Part shown: positions 14,963-24,721 of the stretch, in pieces | How the letters are laid out: each line of letters begins with the position of its first letter | How positions within the stretch are numbered: position 1 is the stretch's first letter | From: an uncultured bacterium | GTDB taxonomy: Bacteria > Verrucomicrobiota > Kiritimatiellia > RFP12 > UBA1067 | Direction of reading: 5' to 3' | Assembly: GCA_902764415.1 (NCBI GenBank) | Contig: CACWVU010000028.1 | Location: 1-33,542 of the forward strand | DNA length: 33,542 nt | Notes under the pieces: model-generated | Databases searched by the model: none | Told to the model about the DNA's origin: nothing | Seen by the model: the letters and a program-made list of their open reading frames with translations, nothing else | Made by a program: the position numbers and the translations under genes

Positions 14963-15196
14963 TCAATAGCCAAAAGGTGAAATTGTCAAATTGATACCAT
15001 AACCGCCAACAAAGTGACAAAGCAAAGCATCAAAAGGGTCAGCAACTGTATATGCTTTTACTGTATATGCCGCGGGGCGCGGGTTGGTCTGCGTCGGAGT
15101 TTCCACCGTCACGGATGCGTCACAGCGCATGTCAGCCGCAATTCCGCCCACGATGGCGAGGGCGAGGGAAGGCGCGGACTTGTCACGGTTGTTCAT
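14963..15196 (-). CDS. 77-aa repeat-borne leader ORF ahead of abiEi
   Basis: The ATG lies 7 nt after the TGG-TATAAT promoter of repeat copy B. The N-terminus (MNNRDKSAPSLALAIVGGIA, then MRCDASVTVET and AAYTVKAYT) is the counterpart of the 69-aa ORF in copy A. The last 26 residues are encoded outside the repeat and differ completely. The TGA stop overlaps the TTGACA -35 of the abiEi promoter. Signal-peptide-like but otherwise unrecognised; it may not be functional as a protein. Confidence 0.4.
   Translation of the reverse strand: MNNRDKSAPSLALAIVGGIAADMRCDASVTVETPTQTNPRPAAYTVKAYTVADPFDALLCHFVGGYGINLTISPFGY
14984..15002. promoter_or_regulatory. AbiEi operator candidate, distal half
   Basis: TGTCAAATTGATACCATAA is a direct repeat of 14930-14948 with two mismatches. 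The spacing would let two AbiEi molecules bind the same DNA face around the promoter. AbiEi proteins are known to bind repeated operators upstream of their own genes; direct rather than inverted copies are seen here. Confidence 0.6.
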
Positions 15197-15266
15197 CGCG
15201 TGGATTATACCATTTTTGCCGCGGGCTGTGTTGACTTTCGCGGCAGATTCCCGTGGCTGCGAAAAG
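15047..15266. repeat. 220-bp direct repeat, copy B
   Basis: The partner of 12286-12505. The left end is two perfect CTGTATATGC units separated by TTTTA; the right end is GCGAAAAG. It carries the same promoter and ORF start. Together the copies bracket the AbiE-phosphoesterase-DUF4186 module in direct orientation, so recombination between them would remove about 2.76 kb. Confidence 0.9.
15204..15209 (-). promoter_or_regulatory. extended -10 promoter in repeat copy B
   Basis: The minus strand reads TGG-TATAAT, then 7 nt (CCACGCG), then the ATG of the 77-aa leader. It is identical in layout to copy A and directed into the abiE operon, which also has its own promoter. Confidence 0.6.
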
Positions 15267-15331
15267 TGAGCGTCGTTAGACGCGAACAAATCCGCGTGTT
15301 AAACCAAAACCGCCGCGTAATCCGCCGCGGC

Positions 15332-15363
15332 CTTTCAACTTTTCAACCTTTCAACTTTTCAAC
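15332..15363. repeat. two perfect tandem copies of a 16-bp unit
   Basis: TTTCAACTTTTCAACC occurs twice head to tail in the non-coding gap between repeat copy B and argJ. Nothing else in 15267-15391 looks functional apart from GC-rich CCGCCGCG stretches. Two copies without spacers do not form a CRISPR array. Confidence 0.8.
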
Positions 15364-15391
15364 CTGTTTAACCGCCGCGCAAACCGCCGCC

Positions 15392-16612
15392 TTAGGTGGT
15401 GTAGTCGGCGTTAATGTGCACGTAGTCGAGCGAGAAGTCGCAGGTGTAGACGGAGCTTTCGCCTTTGCCGAGGCGGAGGTCGACGACGACCTCGAACGCC
15501 TTCTTCTTCAGCACCTTCGCGAGCTTCTTCAGCTGCGCCTCGTCGGCGGTCTCGCCGCGGCGGAAAGCCCAGACGCCGTCGTAGTACACCTCGGCGCGCA
15601 TGTCGTCCACGTCCGCACCGGAGTAGCCTGCCGCCGCGAGGACGCGTCCCCAGTTGGGGTCCTTGCCGAACCAGCTCGTCTTCGCGAGCGGACTCTTCGC
15701 CACCGCTCGCGCGGCGCGGGCGGCGTCCTTCTCGCTCTTCGCGCCCCTGACGGTGACGGTGACGAACTTGGTGGCGCCCTCGCCGTCCGCCGCCATCTGC
15801 TTCGCCAAGGAGATGCACACCGCCTCGAGCGCGGCGCGGAAGGCCTCGAAATCGGCGCCGCCGCGCGTTATTGGCGCGTTGCCGGCCTTGCCGGAGGCGA
15901 GCAGGAAGACGGAGTCGTTGGTGGACTCGTCGCCGTCCACCACCACCCGGTTGAAGCTCTTGGCAATCGCCAGCTTGAGCGCGCGGCGGAGCATCGCCGG
16001 CGTAATCGCGCAGTCGGTGGTGATGAAGCCGAGCATCGTGGCCATGTTCGGCTCGATCATGCCCGAGCCCTTGCACATGCCGCCGACGGTCACGCGGCGG
16101 CCGCCCACGGTCGTGCGCACGCACGCCTGCTTGGGACGGGTGTCGGTGGTCATCACCGCGCGCTCGGCCGCGAGCCCGTGCGCCGCGGTGCGCCCGAGCG
16201 TCTTTTTCGCCTTGCGCATCCCCGCGAGCAGCCGGTCGAGCGGCAGGCGGCGTCCGATCACCCCGGTCGAAGCGACGAGCACATGCGCCGGGTCGATCCC
16301 CAGCTCGCCCGCGGTCGCGAGGGCCGAGACCTTCGCGTCCCGCATCCCCTCCGCACCGGTGCAGGCGTTGGCGCAGCCGGAGTTGGCGAGGATCGCCTGC
16401 ACCCGGCCGCCCTTGACGATTTCGCGGTCGTAGACGACCGGCGCGGCCGCCACCTGGTTGGTGGTGAAAACCGCCGCGGCGGCGCAGGGAGCGTCGGCGA
16501 CGATGAGCGCGACGTCGCGCCTGCCCTGATACTTGATCGCCGCCGGAACTCCGGCGGCACGAAATCCCGCAGCGGAGACCACTCCGCCGCGGATTGTTTC
16601 GATCTTGCCCAT
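15392..16612 (-). CDS. argJ: bifunctional ornithine acetyltransferase / N-acetylglutamate synthase
   Basis: A 406-aa ArgJ. The enzyme moves the acetyl group from N-acetylornithine to glutamate in the cyclic arginine pathway and may also use acetyl-CoA. The self-cleavage motif is clear (KGSGMIEPNMATMLGF), with Thr192 as the N-terminal nucleophile created when the chain cuts between Ala191 and Thr192. Other family blocks are STGVIGRRLP, DESTNDS and the C-terminal INADYTT. AAGGAGG lies 8 nt upstream of the ATG. It is the last gene of a minus-strand run (ribH, pfp, secDF, envelope protein, argJ), 24 nt after its neighbour. Length is normal for the family. Confidence 0.95.
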   Translation of the reverse strand: MGKIETIRGGVVSAAGFRAAGVPAAIKYQGRRDVALIVADAPCAAAAVFTTNQVAAAPVVYDREIVKGGRVQAILANSGCANACTGAEGMRDAKVSALATAGELGIDPAHVLVASTGVIGRRLPLDRLLAGMRKAKKTLGRTAAHGLAAERAVMTTDTRPKQACVRTTVGGRRVTVGGMCKGSGMIEPNMATMLGFITTDCAITPAMLRRALKLAIAKSFNRVVVDGDESTNDSVFLLASGKAGNAPITRGGADFEAFRAALEAVCISLAKQMAADGEGATKFVTVTVRGAKSEKDAARAARAVAKSPLAKTSWFGKDPNWGRVLAAAGYSGADVDDMRAEVYYDGVWAFRRGETADEAQLKKLAKVLKKKAFEVVVDLRLGKGESSVYTCDFSLDYVHINADYTT

Positions 16613-16636
16613 GGAGCGACCTCCTTGCCGGCCCGG

Positions 16637-17076
16637 TCAGCGGACCTCGTAGTGCCCGGGCTGCCAGACGCGCACGACCGCGCCGTTGGGCTGGATCTGG
16701 TCGACATAGCGGCCGGCCACCCAGACCTGGCGCTGGACCGGCTGCGACACCACGACCGCAGGCTGCTGCACCACCACCGGCTGCTGCACCACCACCGGAG
16801 CCGGAGCGACGACCGCGGGCTGCACCACCACCGGCTGCTGCACCACCACCGGCGAAACCACCGGCGGCGGATCGGGCGTGATCGCGTCCAGGATCGCCGC
16901 GCCGAGGATGGCACCGCCGACCACGCCCGCCGCCACCGCGGCGTCGCGGTGGTGATGGTGGTGGTGGCCGTAGTAGCGGGGCCGCGGGCCCCAGGCCGGC
17001 GGGGGCGGGCCCCACGGGCGCGCCTCGGCCACCAGCGCCGCCGCGGCAATCACTACCGCGGCGATCGCGATGCGTC

Positions 17077-17080
<4 letters not shown>
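16637..17080 (-). CDS. small secreted Pro/Val/Gln-rich envelope protein
   Basis: A 147-aa protein starting at a GTG that overlaps the secDF stop (GTGA). It has a signal peptide (MRRIAIAAVVIAAAALVAEA) and a Pro/Gly/Tyr stretch with six consecutive His. A glycine-zipper-like hydrophobic segment follows (AAVAAGVVGGAILGAAIL). Next comes a repetitive V/Q/P region built from PVVVQQ units, and a conserved-looking end with VWVAGRY and VWQPGHYE. The W-x-P-G-H-Y-E ending resembles small WxxGxW-repeat envelope proteins. The His cluster might bind metal. The low-complexity middle makes homology difficult to judge. Translational coupling to SecDF is unusual and may only reflect compact gene order. Confidence 0.75.
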
Positions 17081-19638
<2,558 letters not shown>

Positions 19639-19695
19639 TTCTTCTCTTCTTTCCTGCTGTTGTTTTTGTTGTCACCTTTGACGCATGCGCGCCGC

Positions 19696-20937
19696 TCAGA
19701 CGGCGACCCTCTTCTTGCGGAGCTTGGGCTGGCCGATGTCGTTGACGAGGGTGCGGAAAGAGCCCTTGCGCACGTTGAACGGCTTGCCGCCCCTGATGCG
19801 CGAGAACGCGCAGGCCTGGATCTTGGCGAAGGCGTTCTCGTCGGTCCCGACCACGCCGGAGACGCCGCCGAGCGCGCACTCGACCGCCTTGCGGGCGCAC
19901 TTCTCGATGAGCCTGAGGTCCTTGCGGTTCGGCGCCGCGGAGCGCGCGAAGTAGCCGGACTTGAAGACCTGCACCTTCTCGGCGCCGAGCAGCTCGCCGA
20001 GGCGCTTGCCCACGTACTGGCCGACGTTGACCTTGTCGAGCCGCGGGTGGCCGAACGCGTCCACCGGCACGTCCTCGCCGCGGCGGCGCATCTCGCGGAT
20101 GATGTCCTTGACGCCGGCGCCCTCGGAGACGAACACGTTGACCGCGTCGTACTTGTCCATCACCTTGGAGAGGCGGGCCGCCTCGGCCTTGAAGTCGATC
20201 GCGCACTCGGGGATGTAGATCGCGTGGATGTCCTGGCGGCCCATCGTCAGGCCGAACTCGTCGAGGAACAGGCCCTTGCGCGCCATTTCCTTGAGCATCT
20301 TGCGGTAGCACTGCGCCGTCTTGTAGGTGAGCCAGCCGCAGTTGCGGCCCATCACCTCGTGGATCGTGAGCGCGCGCGGGTTGGCGCTGTTCTCCTTGAC
20401 CACGTTGAGGAAGAACTTCGCCCCCTCCTCCGCGGCAGTCCACGCGCCGAGCGACTGCTTGATCGGGTAGACGTCGTTGTCGACGGTCTTGGGCAGGCCC
20501 ACCACGATCAGCGGATAGCCGTTCTTCTCGAGGTACGCCGCCAGGTCCGCCGCGGTGGTGTTGGTGTCGTCGCCGCCGATGGTGTGGAGGACGTCCACGC
20601 CGTCCTTCACCAGCTGGTCGGCCGCCACCTTGAGCGGGTCCTCGCCCTCCTTGACGAGCCCGCGCTTGACGCAGTCCGCGACGTTGGTGAGCTTCACGCG
20701 GCTGTTGCCGATCGGGCTGCCGCCGTGCTGGGTGAGCACCAGCGCGCGCTTGCGCACCTCGGGCGTCACCGGGATCGACACGCCCTTCAGAAGCCCCATG
20801 TAGCCGTTGATGTAGCCGATCATCTCCACCTGCGGGGCCTTCTTCGTGTACTCGTCGATCATGAACCCGATCGAGCTCGAAAGGCACGGCGCCAGTCCGC
20901 CGGCGGTGAGGAACGCGACCTTCTTCACTTCCTTCAT
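19696..20937 (-). CDS. pfp: pyrophosphate-dependent 6-phosphofructokinase
   Basis: A 413-aa phosphofructokinase. The PPi type is indicated by GGDD (121-124) and PKTVDND (149-155): Asp124 and Lys150 occupy positions that are Gly in ATP-dependent enzymes and exclude ATP. It catalyses the reversible conversion of fructose 6-phosphate and PPi to fructose 1,6-bisphosphate in glycolysis and gluconeogenesis, saving ATP, common in anaerobes. MGRNCGW is the sugar-phosphate-binding block. The ATG at 20937 has AAGGAG upstream. It lies 38 nt downstream of ribH. Confidence 0.93.
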   Translation of the reverse strand: MKEVKKVAFLTAGGLAPCLSSSIGFMIDEYTKKAPQVEMIGYINGYMGLLKGVSIPVTPEVRKRALVLTQHGGSPIGNSRVKLTNVADCVKRGLVKEGEDPLKVAADQLVKDGVDVLHTIGGDDTNTTAADLAAYLEKNGYPLIVVGLPKTVDNDVYPIKQSLGAWTAAEEGAKFFLNVVKENSANPRALTIHEVMGRNCGWLTYKTAQCYRKMLKEMARKGLFLDEFGLTMGRQDIHAIYIPECAIDFKAEAARLSKVMDKYDAVNVFVSEGAGVKDIIREMRRRGEDVPVDAFGHPRLDKVNVGQYVGKRLGELLGAEKVQVFKSGYFARSAAPNRKDLRLIEKCARKAVECALGGVSGVVGTDENAFAKIQACAFSRIRGGKPFNVRKGSFRTLVNDIGQPKLRKKRVAV

Positions 20938-20975
20938 TTCCTTCTCCTTGTTCTTTCTTTTGCTTGAATATCCAC

Positions 20976-21434
20976 TTAGATGCGCTTCAGCACGTCCGCC
21001 ATCTCCACGGCGGCGAACATCGCCGAAAAGCCCTTGTTGCCCTGCTTGGTGCCGCAGCGCTCGACCGCCTGCTCGAGATTGTCGGCCGAAACGACGCCGT
21101 CGACCACCGGCACGCCCGATTCAAGCGAGATCTCGCTGAACGCACGCGCCGTCGTCTCGTTGATGAGGTCGGCATGCGGAGTCGCCCCGCGCACAACTGC
21201 GCCGAGCGCGACCACCGCGTCGACACCGGATGATGCAAGCTTCTTCGCCGCGAGCGGCAGCTCGTAGGCGCCAGGCACGCGCACCAGCTTGAGGTCCTTC
21301 TCGCTCCCGCCCAGCCGCGTGAACGCGTCGACCGCGCCCTTCACCAGCTGCTCGGTGAGAAAACTGTTGAAACGGCTCACCACCAGGGCGATTTTCATCC
21401 CCTTGGCGCTCAGATTACCATTGATCTCTGTCAT
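20976..21434 (-). CDS. ribH: 6,7-dimethyl-8-ribityllumazine synthase
   Basis: A 152-aa lumazine synthase, the penultimate riboflavin step, which joins a ribitylaminouracil to dihydroxybutanone phosphate. Motifs: VVSRFNSFLT (substrate phosphate and pyrimidine site), VPGAYELPL, VRGATPHADL with catalytic H87, and EQAVERCGTKQGNKG. The ATG at 21434 is chosen because AGAGGGA lies 5 nt upstream and the family starts near here. A TGA-TAAAAT sequence (21478-21473) about 38 nt upstream could be its promoter. No other rib genes are adjacent; no FMN riboswitch was seen. Confidence 0.93.
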   Translation of the reverse strand: MTEINGNLSAKGMKIALVVSRFNSFLTEQLVKGAVDAFTRLGGSEKDLKLVRVPGAYELPLAAKKLASSGVDAVVALGAVVRGATPHADLINETTARAFSEISLESGVPVVDGVVSADNLEQAVERCGTKQGNKGFSAMFAAVEMADVLKRI

Positions 21435-21482
21435 AGGTCCCTCTTTCTCGCTTGTTTTGGCTTTGGCTGCGTATTTTATCAA

Positions 21483-21648
21483 ATTTTGGTCATTTGGTCA
21501 ACGGCGGATGTGGCCAATGGAAGTGTTTCAGCAACCAACAACCAACAGCCAGCGGTCAGTGGGATGAGGACGGGAAATCTCCACACCATTGGCTGCTGGA
21601 TACTGGCTGCTGGCTGCTGCCTAAGAATTTTTGATATAATACCCAATC
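21483..21648. other. non-coding gap with CAACCAACA / GGCTGCTGG low-complexity runs
   Basis: Between divergent ribH and the GH28 gene. One arm has repeated CAACCAACAACCAACAGCC; the other has repeated GGCTGCTGGATACTGGCTGC, roughly complementary. The combination may fold, or may be slipped-strand repeat DNA. No gene seen. Confidence 0.5.
21635..21640 (+). promoter_or_regulatory. extended -10 promoter of the GH28-deacetylase gene
   Basis: TGA-TATAAT, then 8 nt, then the ATG at 21649. No -35 of the TTGACA type and no Shine-Dalgarno sequence between. Confidence 0.6.
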
Positions 21649-23634
21649 ATGAAATCACATGCAATTCTACTGACTGCGGTGGGGCTGGCTTTCGCGGCCC
21701 CCGGTGGTACGGTCGTTTCGGGACTCGGAGCGGACGCGGCGGCGAACCGCGCCGCCATCCAGCGCGCGGTCGACGCCGCGAGCGCGGCCGGCGGCGGGCG
21801 CGTCGAGATTCCGCCGGGGACGTGGCCGACCGGGTCGATCGAGCTCAAGAGCGGCGTCGAGCTGCACCTGCCCAAGGGCGCGACGCTCAAGGGCAGCGTG
21901 AACCGCGCGGACTACAACGCGAACGACGCCTTCCCCGAGAACTTCTGGAGCGACGGCGAGGAGTGGAGCGGCGGCCACCTCGTGTGGGCGCGCGACGCCG
22001 AAAACATCTCCATCACCGGCGAGGGCGCGATCAACGGCAGCGGACCCGAGTTCTTCGGCGAACCGGAAGAGGACAGCCGCTGGCCGTTCTACAAGTACGG
22101 GCTCAAGCTGCATCCGCTCGACCGCGAGTGGTTCCGCCCCGGCCCGATGGTCGCCCTCTTCCGCTGCCGCCGCGTACGCCTTGCCGGCGTCTCGCTTGAC
22201 GACACGCCCGCCTGGACGTGCCACGTCCGCTGCTGCGACGGCGTGGACATCCGCGGCGTCAGGATCAACGCGGACATCACCATCGCCAACTCCGACGGCT
22301 TCTCCATCGACTGCTCGCGCAACGTGACGGTCGCGGACTGCACCCTGCACACCGGCGACGACGGCTTCGCGATCCGCGCCTCGTGCAAACTCCATGCGGC
22401 GACTAACCTCTGCGAGAACATCGTCGTCACCAACTGCGACATCTGGAGCTGCTGCTACGGCATTCGCTACGGCATCGGCACCGGGACGATCCGCAACGTA
22501 CGCGTCGAGGACACGCGCATCCACGAAGCGGCGGGGGCCGGCGTCGGCTTCACCCCGGCCTGGATCGACGCCGGACGCAACTGCTACATCGAGGACATCG
22601 CGCACAGGGGCTGCCTCGTCGCCGACTGCGTGCACGGCGTCGACGGCGGTCCGAGCGGCGGCGACTCGAAGGTGACCGGCATCCGATTCGAGAAATGCGT
22701 CTTCAGGACGCTCCTGCCGATCTGGCTTACCGGCGGCAAACGCTGCCAGTTCACCTTCGCCGACTGCGTCCGCGAGCCCATCACGCGCGTGGCGGTGCGC
22801 CACCGCCGCGGCTGGCACGAGAACGAGATCCTCGCCAAGCGCTCGGCCTTCGCGGAAATCGCGGGCGACGCGGACAGGATCAGGATCGAGAACTGCCTGC
22901 CGCGTCCGTTCGGCGAGCGCGGCGTCCTGATGCTCTGCTTCGACGACCGCAACTTCGCGGACTGGGAGCGGGCGATCCCCCTCTTCGCGAAGTACGGCGC
23001 GCACGCGACCTTCTTCGTGAACGGAGAGTTCACGCCGGACGCCGTGCGCGCGGCGAAGAAGCTCCTCGAGGCCGGTCACTCGATCGGGCTCCACGGACTC
23101 AACCACGCAAACGTTCCGGACCTGATCACCGAGAAAGGCGCGGCCGCGTACTTCGCCGCCGAGATCGACAAGCCGAAGCGCCAGTGCGACGTCTCATACA
23201 TCCCGGTGCGCTCCTTCGCCTACCCAAACAACAGCCGCAACGACGAGTCGGACAAGGTGCTGGAGCAGCGATTCCTGCGCCTGCGCGCCGGCATCCCGGG
23301 CGTGCGGCCCTACGACCCAAAGGGCGAGAAGCGCGGCGAGCTCAAGCCGCTGGTCTCCGACGAGCGCTTGTTCTTCCCGGTCGCGGAGCTACCGAAGCGC
23401 CGCGTGCTCGGCGGAGTGATCCTGGGCGAGGCGTACGCAACGGACATCGAAGACGTCGTCGCCTGCGTGAAGCGCGCCGGCGAGCGCAAGGAGGCGCTGC
23501 TCTTCACCTCGCACGGCATCCGCCCGGACGCGAAGCACATCCACATGAAGACCGAGTGGCTGGAGAAGATTCTAGCCGCGGCGAAGGAGGCCGATGTCGC
23601 CGTCCTCGCCTTCGACGAAATCCAGCTGGAATAG
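21649..23634 (+). CDS. secreted GH28-like polygalacturonase fused to polysaccharide deacetylase
   Basis: A 661-aa two-domain enzyme with a signal peptide (MKSHAILLTAVGLAFAAPGG). Residues about 25-420 are a right-handed beta-helix of glycoside hydrolase family 28: an N-terminal ADAAANRAAIQRAVDAA block, N214-S-D216-G and G236-D237-D238, the places of the catalytic Asp residues. The usual G-H-G histidine motif is not found; the region reads YGIRYGIGTG. Residues about 425-661 are a NodB-like deacetylase (CE4): CFDD (430-433) and H482-x3-H486 (GLHGLNHANV) for metal binding. Inferred job: degradation of an acetylated pectin-like polymer outside the cell. It is alone on the plus strand, ends 10 bp from convergent hemW, and is probably transcribed leaderless from its own promoter. 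Confidence 0.85.
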   Translation: MKSHAILLTAVGLAFAAPGGTVVSGLGADAAANRAAIQRAVDAASAAGGGRVEIPPGTWPTGSIELKSGVELHLPKGATLKGSVNRADYNANDAFPENFWSDGEEWSGGHLVWARDAENISITGEGAINGSGPEFFGEPEEDSRWPFYKYGLKLHPLDREWFRPGPMVALFRCRRVRLAGVSLDDTPAWTCHVRCCDGVDIRGVRINADITIANSDGFSIDCSRNVTVADCTLHTGDDGFAIRASCKLHAATNLCENIVVTNCDIWSCCYGIRYGIGTGTIRNVRVEDTRIHEAAGAGVGFTPAWIDAGRNCYIEDIAHRGCLVADCVHGVDGGPSGGDSKVTGIRFEKCVFRTLLPIWLTGGKRCQFTFADCVREPITRVAVRHRRGWHENEILAKRSAFAEIAGDADRIRIENCLPRPFGERGVLMLCFDDRNFADWERAIPLFAKYGAHATFFVNGEFTPDAVRAAKKLLEAGHSIGLHGLNHANVPDLITEKGAAAYFAAEIDKPKRQCDVSYIPVRSFAYPNNSRNDESDKVLEQRFLRLRAGIPGVRPYDPKGEKRGELKPLVSDERLFFPVAELPKRRVLGGVILGEAYATDIEDVVACVKRAGERKEALLFTSHGIRPDAKHIHMKTEWLEKILAAAKEADVAVLAFDEIQLE

Positions 23635-23644
23635 TTTCCCTCGG

Positions 23645-24721
23645 CTACGCCGCGGCCGAGAGCAGCTCGGCGAGGATGGAGTCGCAGACCTCGGCGCCGC
23701 GGCGGGTGAGGCGGAACATGTCGCCTTGGCGCTCGAGCAGCCCTTCCGCGGCAAAGCGCGCGAGCGTCGGCGTCCATTCGGGGCAGAGCCGCGCGTCGAT
23801 GCCCTCGCGGGTGCGCAGGCGGAAGAGGAGCCGCTCGACGCGGTCGGTCTCCTCCGAAACCTCCTCGACTTCCGTCTCGCCGCCGCGTTCCGGCTCCAGC
23901 GACCACGCGTTCAAGGTGCGCAGGCGGCCAATGCGCCCGTGCGCACCTTCGCCAATGCCAAGATAGTCTTCGCCGCGCCAGACCACATAATTGTGACGAC
24001 AGTAGCGATCTGGCGCGGCGAAATTGGAAATCTCGTATCTCTTCAATCCGATCGAATCAAGGAACTCCGCCGTCTCGCGGAAGCGGTCGAGCGTCGCGTC
24101 GTCGGAAGGCGGCGGCAGACACTTGCCGGCTTCGATCCGGTGACGGAGAATCGTCCCCTCCTCAAGCTGCAAGGTATAGGCGGAGCAGTGGGCGAGCCCC
24201 CATTCCCTCAGCCGCCCGAGCCACGTGCCCGGGTCGCCGGGGTAGCCGACGATGAGGTCGATGCCGGAGTTTTCGAACCGCCGCCTGACGCGCGCGAAAG
24301 CGCGCTCCGCCGCGTCGGCGGTGTAGCCGCGGCGCATGTCCGCGAGCGTCGTGTCGTCCAGCGACTGGACGCCCATCGAAATGCGGTTGACGCCGTGGTC
24401 GGCGAGCATGGCGAGGAGCTCGTCCGAGACGTCGAGCGGATGAAGCTCCACCGTCACCTCGGCGTCCGGCGCGACGAGCGGCGAGAGCGCGGCAAGCACG
24501 GGACCGAGGCCGCAGATCGCCGGGGTGCCGCCGCCGAAGTAGACGGTCCGAAAGCCGGCGGCGGAACTGTCATGAAGCACGGCCAGCGCATCAGCCATCC
24601 GCCTCGAATACTCCGCGCGCGCCGCGTCGGAAGCTCCGCCGCGCGAGTGGAGGGCACAGTACGAGCACTTCCCGCGGCAGAACGGGAAGTGCAGGTAGAG
24701 GTTGCCTGGTCTTTCAGCCAA
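23645..24721 (-). CDS. hemW: radical-SAM HemW-like heme chaperone
   Basis: A 358-aa radical-SAM protein with the cluster motif C15-x3-C19-x2-C22 (HFPFCRGKCSYC), followed by TVYFGGGTPAI, the GVQSLDD block and DLIVGYPGDP, as in HemW (formerly annotated as oxygen-independent coproporphyrinogen oxidase). HemW binds heme and helps insert it into proteins; it is not a true HemN. The start appears to be a TTG at 24721, overlapping the metK end by 8 nt. It is the last gene of the run antiporter, cmk, metK, hemW; supply of SAM by the neighbouring metK may be coincidental. Confidence 0.88.
   Translation of the reverse strand: MAERPGNLYLHFPFCRGKCSYCALHSRGGASDAARAEYSRRMADALAVLHDSSAAGFRTVYFGGGTPAICGLGPVLAALSPLVAPDAEVTVELHPLDVSDELLAMLADHGVNRISMGVQSLDDTTLADMRRGYTADAAERAFARVRRRFENSGIDLIVGYPGDPGTWLGRLREWGLAHCSAYTLQLEEGTILRHRIEAGKCLPPPSDDATLDRFRETAEFLDSIGLKRYEISNFAAPDRYCRHNYVVWRGEDYLGIGEGAHGRIGRLRTLNAWSLEPERGGETEVEEVSEETDRVERLLFRLRTREGIDARLCPEWTPTLARFAAEGLLERQGDMFRLTRRGAEVCDSILAELLSAAA

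Noticed and set aside
14931..15020. Upstream N-terminal extension of AbiEi (about 30 residues)
   Set aside because: It would translate through the -10, -35 and operator repeats and gives a Trp/Phe-rich sequence unlike AbiEi N-termini.
15332..15363. Tandem 16-mers as a possible CRISPR start
   Set aside because: Only two head-to-tail copies with no spacers and no cas genes nearby.
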